Below, one piece after another: positions 35,195 through 44,372 of a stretch of DNA of 64,000 nt. Within the stretch, counting starts at the first letter, position 1, and every line of letters starts with the position of its first letter. Origin of the DNA: Humidesulfovibrio mexicanus (GTDB lineage: Bacteria; Desulfobacterota; Desulfovibrionia; Desulfovibrionales; Desulfovibrionaceae); the NCBI RefSeq assembly GCF_900188225.1, contig NZ_FZOC01000004.1, positions 397,167 through 461,166 on the forward strand. The letters are read 5' to 3'. The notes below the pieces were generated by a model. The model had not been told where the DNA came from. It worked only from the letters and a program-made list of their open reading frames with translations, and searched no databases. Both the position numbers and the translations under genes were made by a program.

Positions 35195-36121
35195 TTACCC
35201 CTTCAGGAGCTTGAAGCTCACCTGATACCGGTAGAAGTCGATGTTCGGGGCCACGGCCAGGGCGCGGCGTATGCGCTGGTCGTCGTCCAGGGCGATGATG
35301 ACGCCCCGCGTTTCCTGCTCCGGCTCGGCCAGCTCCTGGGCCACAAAGCCCATGTAGCGCAGGGTCTGGCCCACCACCACGTCGCTGGCGCGTCCTTTCT
35401 TCAGCTCCACCACCAGCAGTTGCTTCTTGTCCTTGCTGATGGCCAGGATGTCGATGGGGCCGGTGTCCGTGGGGTACTGCTGCCCTACGCGCTCCCCGTC
35501 CTCCTGAAAAATCTCAAAGGACTTGCCCAACTCGGTCTGCTCCCAGTTCTGCACCAAGAAGTCCTCCAGGTGCTTCTCCATGGCGAAGGCGACCGGATCG
35601 TCCACTGTTTCATCGGTGGAAATGAGCCGAGGCGCAGCCTGGGCAACCAGGAACCGCTCGATCTCGTCCCTATGGCCGGTGACGCTGCTCACGGTGCCGA
35701 TGGACCCGGTCGAGTTACGCAATCCCTCGCTCATGGCGGCACGGTCAATGACGAGGTCAAGCCAGCGCACGGTCCTGCGGTGGGGCAGGTCCAGGCCTGG
35801 GGCGTAGAAATAGTCCCCGATCACCTCGCCGACATGGTACGTGCCTGTGCCGTCCGGGCAGAGCACGATATCGCCCTTGTTGATGCCCTTGGCCACGGTC
35901 CAGAGCATCCCACAGGCCAGCCCGGCGGCGATCTTCGACTTGCCGGGAAGCAGCGCTAGGTACTTGGGGATGAACACCTTGTTGAAGGCGCGCCACTCGT
36001 CGGGCAGCTGGCCGGTCAGGTCCTCGGCTATGCCGAGGTCCGCACCGATGTAGTTGCCGCTGAAGCACTCGGCAGCGTGCGCGCTCTGCTTGCCCAACAT
36101 GACCCGGTAGTAGTTCTTCAC
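35195..36121 (-). CDS. DUF91/NucS-like PD-(D/E)xK nuclease inserted in the hsd operon
   Basis: This 308-residue protein carries a C-terminal nuclease-like domain, TGPIDILAISKDKKQLLVVELKKGRASD, which matches the D...ExK core of the DUF91/NucS group. The N-terminal ~140 residues (CSGNYIGADLG-like region, GDIVLCPDGTGTYHVGEVIGDYFY) look like a small PUA/EVE-type or modified-base-reading beta domain. A reader plus a nuclease within a type I operon suggests a second, modification-directed activity or a regulator of HsdR; this is inference. It lies 51 bases after hsdS and four before hsdR. Confidence 0.75.
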   Translation of the reverse strand: MKNYYRVMLGKQSAHAAECFSGNYIGADLGIAEDLTGQLPDEWRAFNKVFIPKYLALLPGKSKIAAGLACGMLWTVAKGINKGDIVLCPDGTGTYHVGEVIGDYFYAPGLDLPHRRTVRWLDLVIDRAAMSEGLRNSTGSIGTVSSVTGHRDEIERFLVAQAAPRLISTDETVDDPVAFAMEKHLEDFLVQNWEQTELGKSFEIFQEDGERVGQQYPTDTGPIDILAISKDKKQLLVVELKKGRASDVVVGQTLRYMGFVAQELAEPEQETRGVIIALDDDQRIRRALAVAPNIDFYRYQVSFKLLKG

Positions 36122-36172
36122 GTTGCTCTCCCTGCGTCTTGGGGTGGACGGTGGTCGGGACTCTCTGGCTGC

Positions 36173-37441
36173 TTACACGAGGCGTATGCGCCCGGTCAAA
36201 AGCTCCTGCATCATGCCCTGCTTCAGGGCGCGGGTCTTGTCGCGCCGAGTCTCCAGCTCCGCTATCTCGGCGTCCATGTCGGACAAGACGGCGGCGATGG
36301 CGGTTTGTTCCGACTCACTCGGCTGGGGTACTTCGAGCTTTGCGAATGCGCTTTTGGCAATGTTATAGCGCGTTGCCCCTTGTGCCAAGATTGCCATGGC
36401 TTTGCGGCCCTCACTGCTTCTGAACCAGTAGGCGAAAAATAAACCATTCGCTTTGACTCCTGGATGGAACCGAAAGCCAAAGCAGAAACTATTCAAAAAC
36501 AGGCTGGGGACTTCGTCTATGAGCACCGAGCAGAACCCAACTTCTTCTGGGGTCTCAGATGAGCCATTGAAGAATAGGTCGCCTTCGAGGGCTTGATTCT
36601 GCACTTCTGTTGCCAAGATATTAACAGGTTCAAACCACAAAGGATTGATTACCGTGTTGGTCATTATATTTATGAACGGTATGTAGCGGGCGGTTCCATG
36701 TCCAAAGTCCGCCTTTGTTTTCCCCGCCAGTCCACCGTAAGTAGATCCAAGTGCGTTCATTGACCTCCGCGGCCACTCCCCGCTGAACCCCGGCAACCGC
36801 CTCTTGCCCGTGAGAAGCTGCTGCATGGCGGCCTGCTTGAGGTCGCGCTTCTTGGCGAGGAGTTGGTCGAGCTTGGCAAGCAGGGCGTCCACGTCCGAGA
36901 GCGCTGCGGCGATGGCGCGCTGTTCGGGGAGGGGGGGGCGTGGGACTGGAAGCTGTCCGAGCGAAGTCTTGTTTATGGATGCAAGGTTTGTGGTCTGCCT
37001 CCCTGCAAGCAGAAAGTAGCGGCGAGCCTGTGTTGATCCTGTCCAGCAATTCAAAAAATGTGGGATGAGATTTTCCCCACAACGAACGACAAAGACGTGG
37101 TTCTGGTGAACACACGGTGTAAGCTCACCGCTCCACAGGGTGCCGCGTCCCAACTTGTCTAAATCGCCACCTTCGTTCATCAGCACATCGCCAGGCAGAA
37201 CCGCGTAGTGACGAATGTCCTCTTGGCTGACTGTTAACTTCGCCATGTCAGAAAGATCGAGATAGCCATCCTGAACATTGGCAACGCGAAGGTAATGAAC
37301 CTGAACTGGGTTGGCCGGGACGACTTTCGAGTTCTTTGCAATTCCAGTACGAATCATAGCAAGCGTGTTGAGTGAAGTAACCTCCCATTCCTCCGGGATC
37401 ACCCCGACCTCGGTGCGTTTGTAGCCCAGCTTCAGTTCCAT
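36173..37441 (-). CDS. hsdS: Type I restriction specificity subunit (HsdS)
   Basis: This 422-residue protein has two target-recognition domains (~10-160 and ~215-365). Each is followed by a conserved spacer helix: LPEQRAIAAALSDVDALLAKLDQLLAKKRDLKQ and EQTAIAAVLSDMDAEIAELETRRDKTRALKQ, both ending in LLTG.R. It sets the DNA sequence recognised by the methylase and restriction complex. The second target domain is noticeably less GC-rich than the first, as if swapped in from elsewhere. It overlaps hsdM by 10 bases. Confidence 0.92.
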   Translation of the reverse strand: MELKLGYKRTEVGVIPEEWEVTSLNTLAMIRTGIAKNSKVVPANPVQVHYLRVANVQDGYLDLSDMAKLTVSQEDIRHYAVLPGDVLMNEGGDLDKLGRGTLWSGELTPCVHQNHVFVVRCGENLIPHFLNCWTGSTQARRYFLLAGRQTTNLASINKTSLGQLPVPRPPLPEQRAIAAALSDVDALLAKLDQLLAKKRDLKQAAMQQLLTGKRRLPGFSGEWPRRSMNALGSTYGGLAGKTKADFGHGTARYIPFINIMTNTVINPLWFEPVNILATEVQNQALEGDLFFNGSSETPEEVGFCSVLIDEVPSLFLNSFCFGFRFHPGVKANGLFFAYWFRSSEGRKAMAILAQGATRYNIAKSAFAKLEVPQPSESEQTAIAAVLSDMDAEIAELETRRDKTRALKQGMMQELLTGRIRLV

Positions 37442-39894
37442 GCGAACCCCATCTTCTTGAGGTGTTCGCCAACGCGATCGGAGAGGGCTTCAATCTCTTT
37501 GGACAGCTGAGGTAGCGGGGAGGCATAGCGTTCGGCCAACTGGCGGATGCGTCCGGTGAGCGCCTGGCTCACGCGGTCCAGTTCGCCCTGCACGGCGGCA
37601 GAGAGGCTGGCCAGCCACTTGTCATCCACCACAAGTGCCTTCACCTCGGCCTCGCTCAGTTTCGGGTACTTGGCGAAGACCTTCTCGTCGAGGGCCTTGC
37701 GAGCGTCCTTGGCCTGCTTGCTGGCAGCGGCCTCCTGCTCCAGCAGGGCCTGGTAGGCCTCCAACTGGGCGCGCTCATCCGCGAGCGACTTGTCGCGTTT
37801 GATCTCCTTGAGCCGGGCGGCCACGCTGCCCTTGGCGATCTTGCCGTCCTCCACCACTTCGGCCAGCAGGCCGTCCTCCCCGCCGTGTTCCTCGCGCATC
37901 TCGTCCATCTGCTGCTCCAGGGCGGCGGCTTGGACCTCCAGCGCCTCAATAGCGGCCAGTTCGGCGGAGAAATAGCGGGCGATCATGAGCGCGGGCGGGA
38001 TGATGTCCGCCTTGTAGCGCACCTTGTTGAACACGAAGTCGTGCGGCTCGTTGTAGGTGGGCTTGTTGTTCTTGTCCTTGCTGGGGATGAGCTGGCGCAC
38101 CGTGTTCGCCACGGCCCAGCCCTCGGCCACCAGCAGGTACACATCGTCCTGCATGGTGGTTTCCCAGTAGTCCATCAGGTGCTGGTACACGTCATAGGCG
38201 TCGATGAGCGGCACGGGCTTGAAGAGTTCCAGCAGCCACTCGGAAAGAGTTTCGATGAAGGCTTTGGGCCGGTCGCCAGTTTTGATGCCCTCGACCAACG
38301 GCTTAGAAGGCCGTTGCCATGCCTCAAACTGTTTGGTCACCAGTTGGTTGAAGGCGGTGAACTCGGTATTCTCGAAGATGGCGGTCTTGATGGCGCTGGC
38401 CTCCACCGTGAGCTGGCTGTAGCCGGTGCGCCCGGCGTCTTCAAACAGTTCCTTGCGAACGGACGGGAACACGGCCCAGTAAGCGGCCAGGGCGTCGATG
38501 TCACTGTTTGGGATGCCGCCCTTGAGGTGCGCTTCGATGTCCTGCAAATCTTCCGGCTCGGTGCTGTCGATGTAGCGCGGCAGGTTCAGGTTGAAGTCGT
38601 TGCCCTCAATCTCATCCACAGGCACCATGCGCGAGTATTTAGGCAGCTCCGCCAGCCGGGTGAAGGTGTCCACGATCTTGTGGATGTCCTGAGCGCGCAG
38701 GCGGTTTTTGTTGCCGTCTTTGATGAAGCCTTTGCTGGCGTCGATCATGAAGATGCCCTTGCGGGCGGCGGCGTTTTCTTTGTCCAGCACGATGATGCAG
38801 GCCGGGATGCCCGTGCCGTAGAACAGGTTCGCGGGCAGGCCGATGATGCCCTTAATGAAGCCCTGCCTGATTATGTTTTTGCGGATGGAGGCCTCGGCCC
38901 CGCCACGGAACAGCACGCCGTGGGGCAGAATCACCGCCGCCTTGCCGGTGCTCTTCATGCTCTTCAGCATGTGCAGCAGGAATGCGTAATCGCCGTTCTT
39001 GTCCGGTGGGGTGCCGTACTCGAAGCGGTTGTAGGGGTCGTGGGCGGCGTTCAGGCCGTTGGTCCAATTTTTGTTGGAAAATGGCGGGTTGGCCACCACG
39101 AAGTCGAAGGTCTTGAGGCTGCCGTCCGGGTTTTTGAAGTACGGGGCAGAGAGTGAGTTGTCCTTCCAGATGACCGCTGTGTCGCAGCCGTGCAGCACCA
39201 TGTTCATGCGGGCCATGGCGGACGTGGCGTTGTCCATCTCCTGGCCGTAGAGGGCCAGGTTGAAGCCGGTGCGGTTCTGGGCTTCGTCGTGGGCCTTTAA
39301 GAGCAGGGAGCCGGAGCCGCAGGTGGGGTCGTAGATGCTCTGGCGGTTATCGCTGGCCGCGCCAAGCTCGATGACCTGGGACATGATGCGCGAGACTTCC
39401 GCAGGGGTGTAGAACTGGCCCTTGCTCTTGCCCGATTCCGTGGCGAAGTGGCGCATGAGGTATTCGTAGGCATCCCCAAGCAGGTCATCGCCGTCGGCGC
39501 GGTTGCGGCCAAAGTCCAGGCCCTCGAAGATGGCCACCAGCTTGGTGAGCCGTTCCACCATCTCCTTGCCCTTGCCGAGCTTGTCCTCATCGTTAAAGTC
39601 CGTGAGGTTGATGGCGCCCTTGAGGTCGTCGTTGGCATCGGCCAGCTTGCCGATGATCTTGTTGATGCGGTCGCCGATCTCGATGTCGTTCTTGGCGGCA
39701 ACCATGTCGGCAAAGCCACCGCCAGGGGGGATGGTGATGACGGCGTTGGGATCCCCCGCGTACTTGTCGGAGACGTATTTGACGAACATCAGGGCCAGCA
39801 CATAGTCCTTGTACTGGCTGGCATCCATGCCGCCGCGCAGTTCGTCGCAGGACTTCCAGAGGGAGGAGTAGAGTTCGGATTTCTTGAGAGCCAT
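37432..39894 (-). CDS. hsdM: Type I DNA adenine methyltransferase (HsdM), long form
   Basis: This 820-residue N6-adenine methylase modifies the HsdS target. SAM-binding motif I is YDPTCGSGSLLLKA, and the catalytic motif IV is FVVANPPFSNKNW. The N-terminal helical domain (SLWKSCDELRGGMDASQYKDYVLALMFVKY) is typical. The protein is about 300 residues longer than the common form, with a C-terminal coiled-coil extension (~600-760, rich in Lys, Glu and Ala). It is the first gene of the operon hsdM-hsdS-nuclease-hsdR-YgjP. Confidence 0.92.
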   Translation of the reverse strand: MALKKSELYSSLWKSCDELRGGMDASQYKDYVLALMFVKYVSDKYAGDPNAVITIPPGGGFADMVAAKNDIEIGDRINKIIGKLADANDDLKGAINLTDFNDEDKLGKGKEMVERLTKLVAIFEGLDFGRNRADGDDLLGDAYEYLMRHFATESGKSKGQFYTPAEVSRIMSQVIELGAASDNRQSIYDPTCGSGSLLLKAHDEAQNRTGFNLALYGQEMDNATSAMARMNMVLHGCDTAVIWKDNSLSAPYFKNPDGSLKTFDFVVANPPFSNKNWTNGLNAAHDPYNRFEYGTPPDKNGDYAFLLHMLKSMKSTGKAAVILPHGVLFRGGAEASIRKNIIRQGFIKGIIGLPANLFYGTGIPACIIVLDKENAAARKGIFMIDASKGFIKDGNKNRLRAQDIHKIVDTFTRLAELPKYSRMVPVDEIEGNDFNLNLPRYIDSTEPEDLQDIEAHLKGGIPNSDIDALAAYWAVFPSVRKELFEDAGRTGYSQLTVEASAIKTAIFENTEFTAFNQLVTKQFEAWQRPSKPLVEGIKTGDRPKAFIETLSEWLLELFKPVPLIDAYDVYQHLMDYWETTMQDDVYLLVAEGWAVANTVRQLIPSKDKNNKPTYNEPHDFVFNKVRYKADIIPPALMIARYFSAELAAIEALEVQAAALEQQMDEMREEHGGEDGLLAEVVEDGKIAKGSVAARLKEIKRDKSLADERAQLEAYQALLEQEAAASKQAKDARKALDEKVFAKYPKLSEAEVKALVVDDKWLASLSAAVQGELDRVSQALTGRIRQLAERYASPLPQLSKEIEALSDRVGEHLKKMGFAWN

Positions 39895-39947
39895 GGGGGA
39901 AGAGTCCTTCTTTGCGTTGGTTCCAGAGGGCGGTAAATATTTCGGTA

Positions 39948-39976
39948 CCAGTAGAATCCGCTGAGTGCTATGTCAA
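39948..39976 (-). promoter_or_regulatory. Candidate promoter of the hsd operon
   Basis: On the minus strand TTGACA (39976-39971) is 17 bases from TACTGG (39953-39948), about 55 bases before the hsdM start. The -10 is weak. The 265-base gap between hsdM and the divergent fusion gene holds no ORF I can support. Confidence 0.4.
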
Positions 39977-40159
39977 ACATGTTAGACCGTTTGAGACGCA
40001 TTTTGAGGGCTTCTCCAGGTTGGGGAGAGGTGGAAGCCAATTTGGGGGGCTCCTCTTTAGCACGTTGCACTGAGAGCGTTTGGTTGCTAGATGGTGAGGT
40101 CCGGCTGGCACACTCTCTCAGGGAGAGGTGGCGGCATAACTAAAACAAAGGGTTATATA

Positions 40160-42199
40160 ATGTTGCGTTCTTCCTTCTTGCACCTCCACGGATTTGGCAA
40201 AGCCAAAGAGGAGGCATTGTGGAAGCGTGGCATAAGGACCTGGGACGACTTTCTCGCAGTTTGGCGACGGGACATGCCTTTGCTGGGACCTGAAGCCCGA
40301 CACCCTGATCTCGAACAATCCTATTCGGCTCTACGAAGACACGATGTTGGCTTCTTTGCGAGTGCTCTTCCCCGGCAGGAACATTACCGGATTGCCCTTG
40401 AGTATCCCCAGGATACGCTCTTTCTTGATATAGAGACGACAGGCTTAAGCCATTACTATGACAGGATCACTCTTGTCGGCTGGTCGTTTGGGGAACGGTT
40501 TGGGGTATACATTGCCGGACAGGACCGAGTGCCGCTCCTTGAAGCCTTTGCAAGTGCGAAGGCTTTGGTGACTTTCAACGGGACCATGTTCGACCTGAGA
40601 TTCATTCGAAACGAGTTCCCCGATGCGATCATCCCGCCTGTCCACATTGATCTGCGCTTCCTAGCGAAGAGAGTGGGGCTCACTGGCGGCCAGAAATCCA
40701 TAGAGCAGCAAATCGGCCTAGTCAGAACAGAGGCCAAGGGGATAAGCGGCGAGGCTGCCCCAGTCCTTTGGCACTGCTACCGACGTGGAGACATCCAGGC
40801 CCTTAAGGAGCTGATTCGGTACAATCATGCTGATGTCGAGGGTATGAAAAGTATCTTCGATTATTGCATGAAGTTGCTAGCCAAAAGGGGCAGCTTGCCG
40901 GATCGACCAGCTTTGCGTTTTAAAAAGCTGAAGAGCAAAGTTGTGTGGGCCAAGGCCGGTCAGCTGAACCAGCCCTACGCTATTTCTGTTGCCCCATGGC
41001 GAGATGACGACACCGCATACTTCTCTTTGTCCGACCTGTCTCGGCAGATCCCTTTTGAAGACGTACCTATCGTCGGCATCGATCTCGTCGCTTCAGAGTC
41101 CAAGGGCACAGGTTATGCCCTCGTTAAGGGGCAACACACAACGACACAACGCGTCTTTTCTGATGATGAAATATTAGCTCTGGTGCAGCAGCATAAGGCG
41201 CGGCTCGTATCCATCGATTCCCCCTTGAGCCTTCCCTTCGGGCGTATGACCGTATTTGATGATGACCCGAATCGTGAAGAGTTCGGTATTATGCGTATTT
41301 GCGAACGCCAGCTGAAGCGGCGGGGCATCAATGTCTACCCCAGTCTCATCAGATGTATGCAGAAACTGACAAGACGGGGAATGGAGCTGGCTCAAAAAAT
41401 TCGTTCTCTTGGCATCCCTGTGATCGAGAGCTACCCCGGAGCAGCGCAGGACATCATGCGTATTCCCCGCAAGCAAGCTGGGCTCGACTGGCTTCGGCTT
41501 GGTTTGGCGGAGTTTGGCCTTACGGGTGAATTCCTGCACGTTGATGTCAGCCATGACGAACTTGACGCCATCACATCTGCCGTCGTGGGGCAGTTCTTTT
41601 GGGCAGGGAAATATGAGGGGCTGGGCACAGCGGAAGAGGACTACCTCATCATCCCAGACCAGCATGTGGACAATAGCCGTTGGCTTTCAAGAACAGTCGT
41701 TGGTTTCAGCGGCTCCATTGGAGTCGGTAAGACCACAGCCGCCCAGTTTCTTGCGCGAGAAAAAGGGTTCGTGCTCGTTCGGTACAGTGATGTTCTTGTC
41801 AACATACTGCGTCAGCGGGGCCAGAAACCTACGAGATCCGCGCTGCAGAAGCTGGGATGGGAAGTGCACACGCAGCACGGGCAGCGTTGGCTTGGACGTC
41901 AGCTCGTCGCCTTAGCGGGGGATGCTGAAAAGATCGTCGTCGACGGAGTTCGGTTTCCTGAAGACGCTGCGTACCTTCGTGAGAGCTACGGGCCACGATA
42001 CCTGCACTGCCACATAGAATGTCCGGCTGAAATTGCCCGTCAACGCACGCAGGATGCCCCGCGTGAGGACATCTCTGCGGCGCAGGCCTTAGAGCATCCG
42101 GTCGAACAACGGGTTGACTTTTTGCAGAACCTGGCCAACAAGATCCTAAATAATCAGAGTTCCCTTGGGGAGTTCTACGCCCAGCTCGAATCCCTCTGA
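40160..42199 (+). CDS. Three-domain protein: DEDD exonuclease, DUF429 nuclease and P-loop nucleotide kinase
   Basis: This 679-residue protein starts at ATG 40160 behind AAAGGG. Residues ~85-240 form a YprB/RNase_H_2-type exonuclease with FLDIETTG (DxE), TFNGTMFDLRF and YNHADVEGM, giving a complete DEDD set. Residues ~303-505 match DUF429, a predicted RNase H-fold nuclease (VGIDLVA, SIDSPLSLP, CERQLKRRGI, IESYPGAAQDI, HDELDAI). Residues ~513-679 are a P-loop kinase (GFSGSIGVGKTTAAQFL, IVVDGVRFPEDAAYL) like dNMP or dephospho-CoA kinases. I know no protein with this exact order. It leads a four-gene cassette and is 15 bases before the purZ-like gene. Confidence 0.78.
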   Translation: MLRSSFLHLHGFGKAKEEALWKRGIRTWDDFLAVWRRDMPLLGPEARHPDLEQSYSALRRHDVGFFASALPRQEHYRIALEYPQDTLFLDIETTGLSHYYDRITLVGWSFGERFGVYIAGQDRVPLLEAFASAKALVTFNGTMFDLRFIRNEFPDAIIPPVHIDLRFLAKRVGLTGGQKSIEQQIGLVRTEAKGISGEAAPVLWHCYRRGDIQALKELIRYNHADVEGMKSIFDYCMKLLAKRGSLPDRPALRFKKLKSKVVWAKAGQLNQPYAISVAPWRDDDTAYFSLSDLSRQIPFEDVPIVGIDLVASESKGTGYALVKGQHTTTQRVFSDDEILALVQQHKARLVSIDSPLSLPFGRMTVFDDDPNREEFGIMRICERQLKRRGINVYPSLIRCMQKLTRRGMELAQKIRSLGIPVIESYPGAAQDIMRIPRKQAGLDWLRLGLAEFGLTGEFLHVDVSHDELDAITSAVVGQFFWAGKYEGLGTAEEDYLIIPDQHVDNSRWLSRTVVGFSGSIGVGKTTAAQFLAREKGFVLVRYSDVLVNILRQRGQKPTRSALQKLGWEVHTQHGQRWLGRQLVALAGDAEKIVVDGVRFPEDAAYLRESYGPRYLHCHIECPAEIARQRTQDAPREDISAAQALEHPVEQRVDFLQNLANKILNNQSSLGEFYAQLESL

Positions 42200-42214
42200 A
42201 GCGTTGGAGCCCAT

Positions 42215-43216
42215 ATGCCTGTTTCTGTGGTAGTTGGCGGCCAGTTTGGCGGTGAAGGCAAGGGCAAGGTTGCCCACTTTTTCGCCAAAGAGCAGGAAGC
42301 CACCGCCGTGGTCCGCTGCGGCGGATCGAATTCTGGTCATACCGTCGTGGCCCCTAGCGGCCAAGTACACATTTTCCGACACCTCCCTACAGCCGCAATC
42401 CTTCCAGGCGTCCAGCTCTATATGAGCGCTGGTTCCTATATTGACGTCGAGGTCCTGCAAAAGGAAATTGCGTCGATCAACCTCGACCCGAGGCGTTTGA
42501 TTATTGACGAGAATGCCGTGGTTGTGGGGCCAGAGCATCGGGCCAAGGAACGCGAGGATTTAGTTGCGCGGATATCCTCGACGGGTAGCGGCACAGGGGC
42601 GGCGGTCGCGGATCGCGTGATGCGTCGTAAGGATTTGCTATTTGCAAAAGACTGTGCCGCGCTTAAACCGATGGTCGGTAACGTCTCCGGAATGCTTCGG
42701 GAGCGTCTGAACGCCAAAGAGCGCGTTTTGATCGAAGGGACTCAAGGCTTTGGGCTCTCGTTGCTTCACTCGCCACACTATCCATTTGTCACTAGTCGTG
42801 ACACAACCGCAGCCGCTTTTGTCGCAGAAGCTGGTTTGAGCCCGCTGGATGTGGACGACATCATCCTCACGCTGCGGGCCTTCTCTATTCGTGTTGGTGG
42901 CGGGTCGGGCCCGTTGCCGAATGAAATAACGTGGGAAGAGCTTGCGAATGAGGCGGGGCGGCCAGATTTGATGGAGTATACTTCGGTAACGAAGAAGCCG
43001 AGGAGGGTGGCAAGATTTGACAGCACGCTGCCGAGTCGAGCTGTTGTGGTTAACAATCCCACCAAAATTGTTCTAAATCATCTCGACTACATAAAGTCCG
43101 CAGCGTCTGATGTTACAGTCGCAGATGCGGCTGTGAAGCAGTACTCCGCTATGATTCTAAATAAAATTGATTATTTTGGGACCTGTGCAGCATCCGTAAG
43201 GAGGATGCATGGATAA
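42215..43216 (+). CDS. PurZ-like adenylosuccinate synthetase homologue
   Basis: This 333-residue protein is ~100 residues shorter than bacterial PurA. The P-loop is VVVGGQFGGEGKGK; Gly13 stands where PurA has its catalytic Asp (GDEGKGK), a change typical of phage PurZ, which makes the dGMP-aspartate adduct for diaminopurine DNA. The PurA His is kept (SNSGHT), as are EGTQGFGLSLLH, PFVTSRDTTAA and TKKPRRVARFD. The guanine-specifying TKLD motif reads NHLD, as expected if the phosphate donor is not GTP. So it probably joins aspartate to a purine (deoxy)nucleotide, perhaps dGMP. ATG 42215 follows GGAG; it overlaps the next gene by eight bases. Confidence 0.75.
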   Translation: MPVSVVVGGQFGGEGKGKVAHFFAKEQEATAVVRCGGSNSGHTVVAPSGQVHIFRHLPTAAILPGVQLYMSAGSYIDVEVLQKEIASINLDPRRLIIDENAVVVGPEHRAKEREDLVARISSTGSGTGAAVADRVMRRKDLLFAKDCAALKPMVGNVSGMLRERLNAKERVLIEGTQGFGLSLLHSPHYPFVTSRDTTAAAFVAEAGLSPLDVDDIILTLRAFSIRVGGGSGPLPNEITWEELANEAGRPDLMEYTSVTKKPRRVARFDSTLPSRAVVVNNPTKIVLNHLDYIKSAASDVTVADAAVKQYSAMILNKIDYFGTCAASVRRMHG

Positions 43217-44372
43217 GGAACAGATCTTACAGTTGTCGAAAATTGATGTCGCTTGTGACTCTGTTGAGGCGAAGAGACGTTATGAAGAATGGAAACACGT
43301 TGACCCATATCCTTTAATTGCGCCTGCACTTTTGAATTCCGCAGACATTGTAAGTTATATTAATGCTGCTTCCCTCGTTTTCCCGTTCACGCCGGAACAA
43401 TTGAAATCATGTGCTTATGAAATGACTCTTGGCGATACAGTGTTGTATTGGGATGAAACTGGGAAAAGGCGTTATTATAGAGGCCTCAAACGCGGCGCTT
43501 CTGTCCGATTCCCGAAGAATTCAATAGTTTATGTTACAACAGCTGAAGAGCTGTATATTCCAGACTACTTGGCTTTGCGCTTCAACATGGTAATTAAACA
43601 CGTACACAGAGGTATGCTTCTAGGCACTGGGCCTCTCATTAATCCTGGGTATTCGGGGAGAATAATGATCCCGATCCACAACTTTACAAGGAATGAGTAC
43701 CGTATCAGCGTTGGAGACAGGTTGATATCAATAGAGGTCACAAAAATATCTCGTTACACACAAAGTTTAAAATCTGACGAGCAAGTTGCACCTGCTCCAT
43801 GTTCCTTGTATGTTCAGAACGATTCAGAATATATTGGTGCAACTTTTAAAAAGTTTCTCCAGCGAGCCGTTGGAGCCGAAGGCCAAGTTCGTAGTGCTAT
43901 TGAAGAAGTAATTACAGGTGTACACGATCGGTTGGGAAATGTTGAAAAGGAAACACGTGAGTACACTGAAACTCACATTAGAAAGGCTGAAGAAGAAACC
44001 AAAAAGTCTATCGAGCTAGTTTGTAAGGCTGTCGATGAAGCAATGTCTGCCAAAGATAGATTAGAAATAAGCATAGATAGGACACGTAGGTGGTCCTTGA
44101 TCGGTGCAATCGGTATTGTCGTTGGTTTCTGTGCATTGATACTCGCGGCGTACACATATCATGTAAATGTCACTTCAACTCTTAAGCAGCAGATTGAATC
44201 TGAAAGAACTATCATTTCTGACTATAAAAATGAACTAGAAGAAAATAGGAAAACGATTGATGGTGCTTTAGTCACAATCAGTGCGAATGTCATAGATGAG
44301 ATTTCAAGAAGGAATAGTTTAGACAACTCAACGAGGCAAAACAGTGTAGAGAAGGAAAAGGTTAAGCGATGA
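43209..44372 (+). CDS. Membrane-anchored dCTP deaminase/dUTPase-fold protein lacking the catalytic Glu
   Basis: This 387-residue protein has a dCTP-deaminase/dUTPase beta-fold at ~60-215 (LGTGPLINPGYSGRIMIPIHN, ISVGDRLISIEV). In dCTP deaminase the segment after the PG..G turn reads like I-T-L-E-L and supplies the catalytic Glu; here it is I-M-I-P-I, with Pro155. A coiled coil (~225-290), one membrane helix (WSLIGAIGIVVGFCALILAA, ~295-317) and a second coiled coil follow. It therefore looks like a nucleotide-binding sensor tethered to the membrane, not a working deaminase (inference). The gene is strikingly AT-rich. It overlaps both neighbours. Confidence 0.7.
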   Translation: MDKEQILQLSKIDVACDSVEAKRRYEEWKHVDPYPLIAPALLNSADIVSYINAASLVFPFTPEQLKSCAYEMTLGDTVLYWDETGKRRYYRGLKRGASVRFPKNSIVYVTTAEELYIPDYLALRFNMVIKHVHRGMLLGTGPLINPGYSGRIMIPIHNFTRNEYRISVGDRLISIEVTKISRYTQSLKSDEQVAPAPCSLYVQNDSEYIGATFKKFLQRAVGAEGQVRSAIEEVITGVHDRLGNVEKETREYTETHIRKAEEETKKSIELVCKAVDEAMSAKDRLEISIDRTRRWSLIGAIGIVVGFCALILAAYTYHVNVTSTLKQQIESERTIISDYKNELEENRKTIDGALVTISANVIDEISRRNSLDNSTRQNSVEKEKVKR

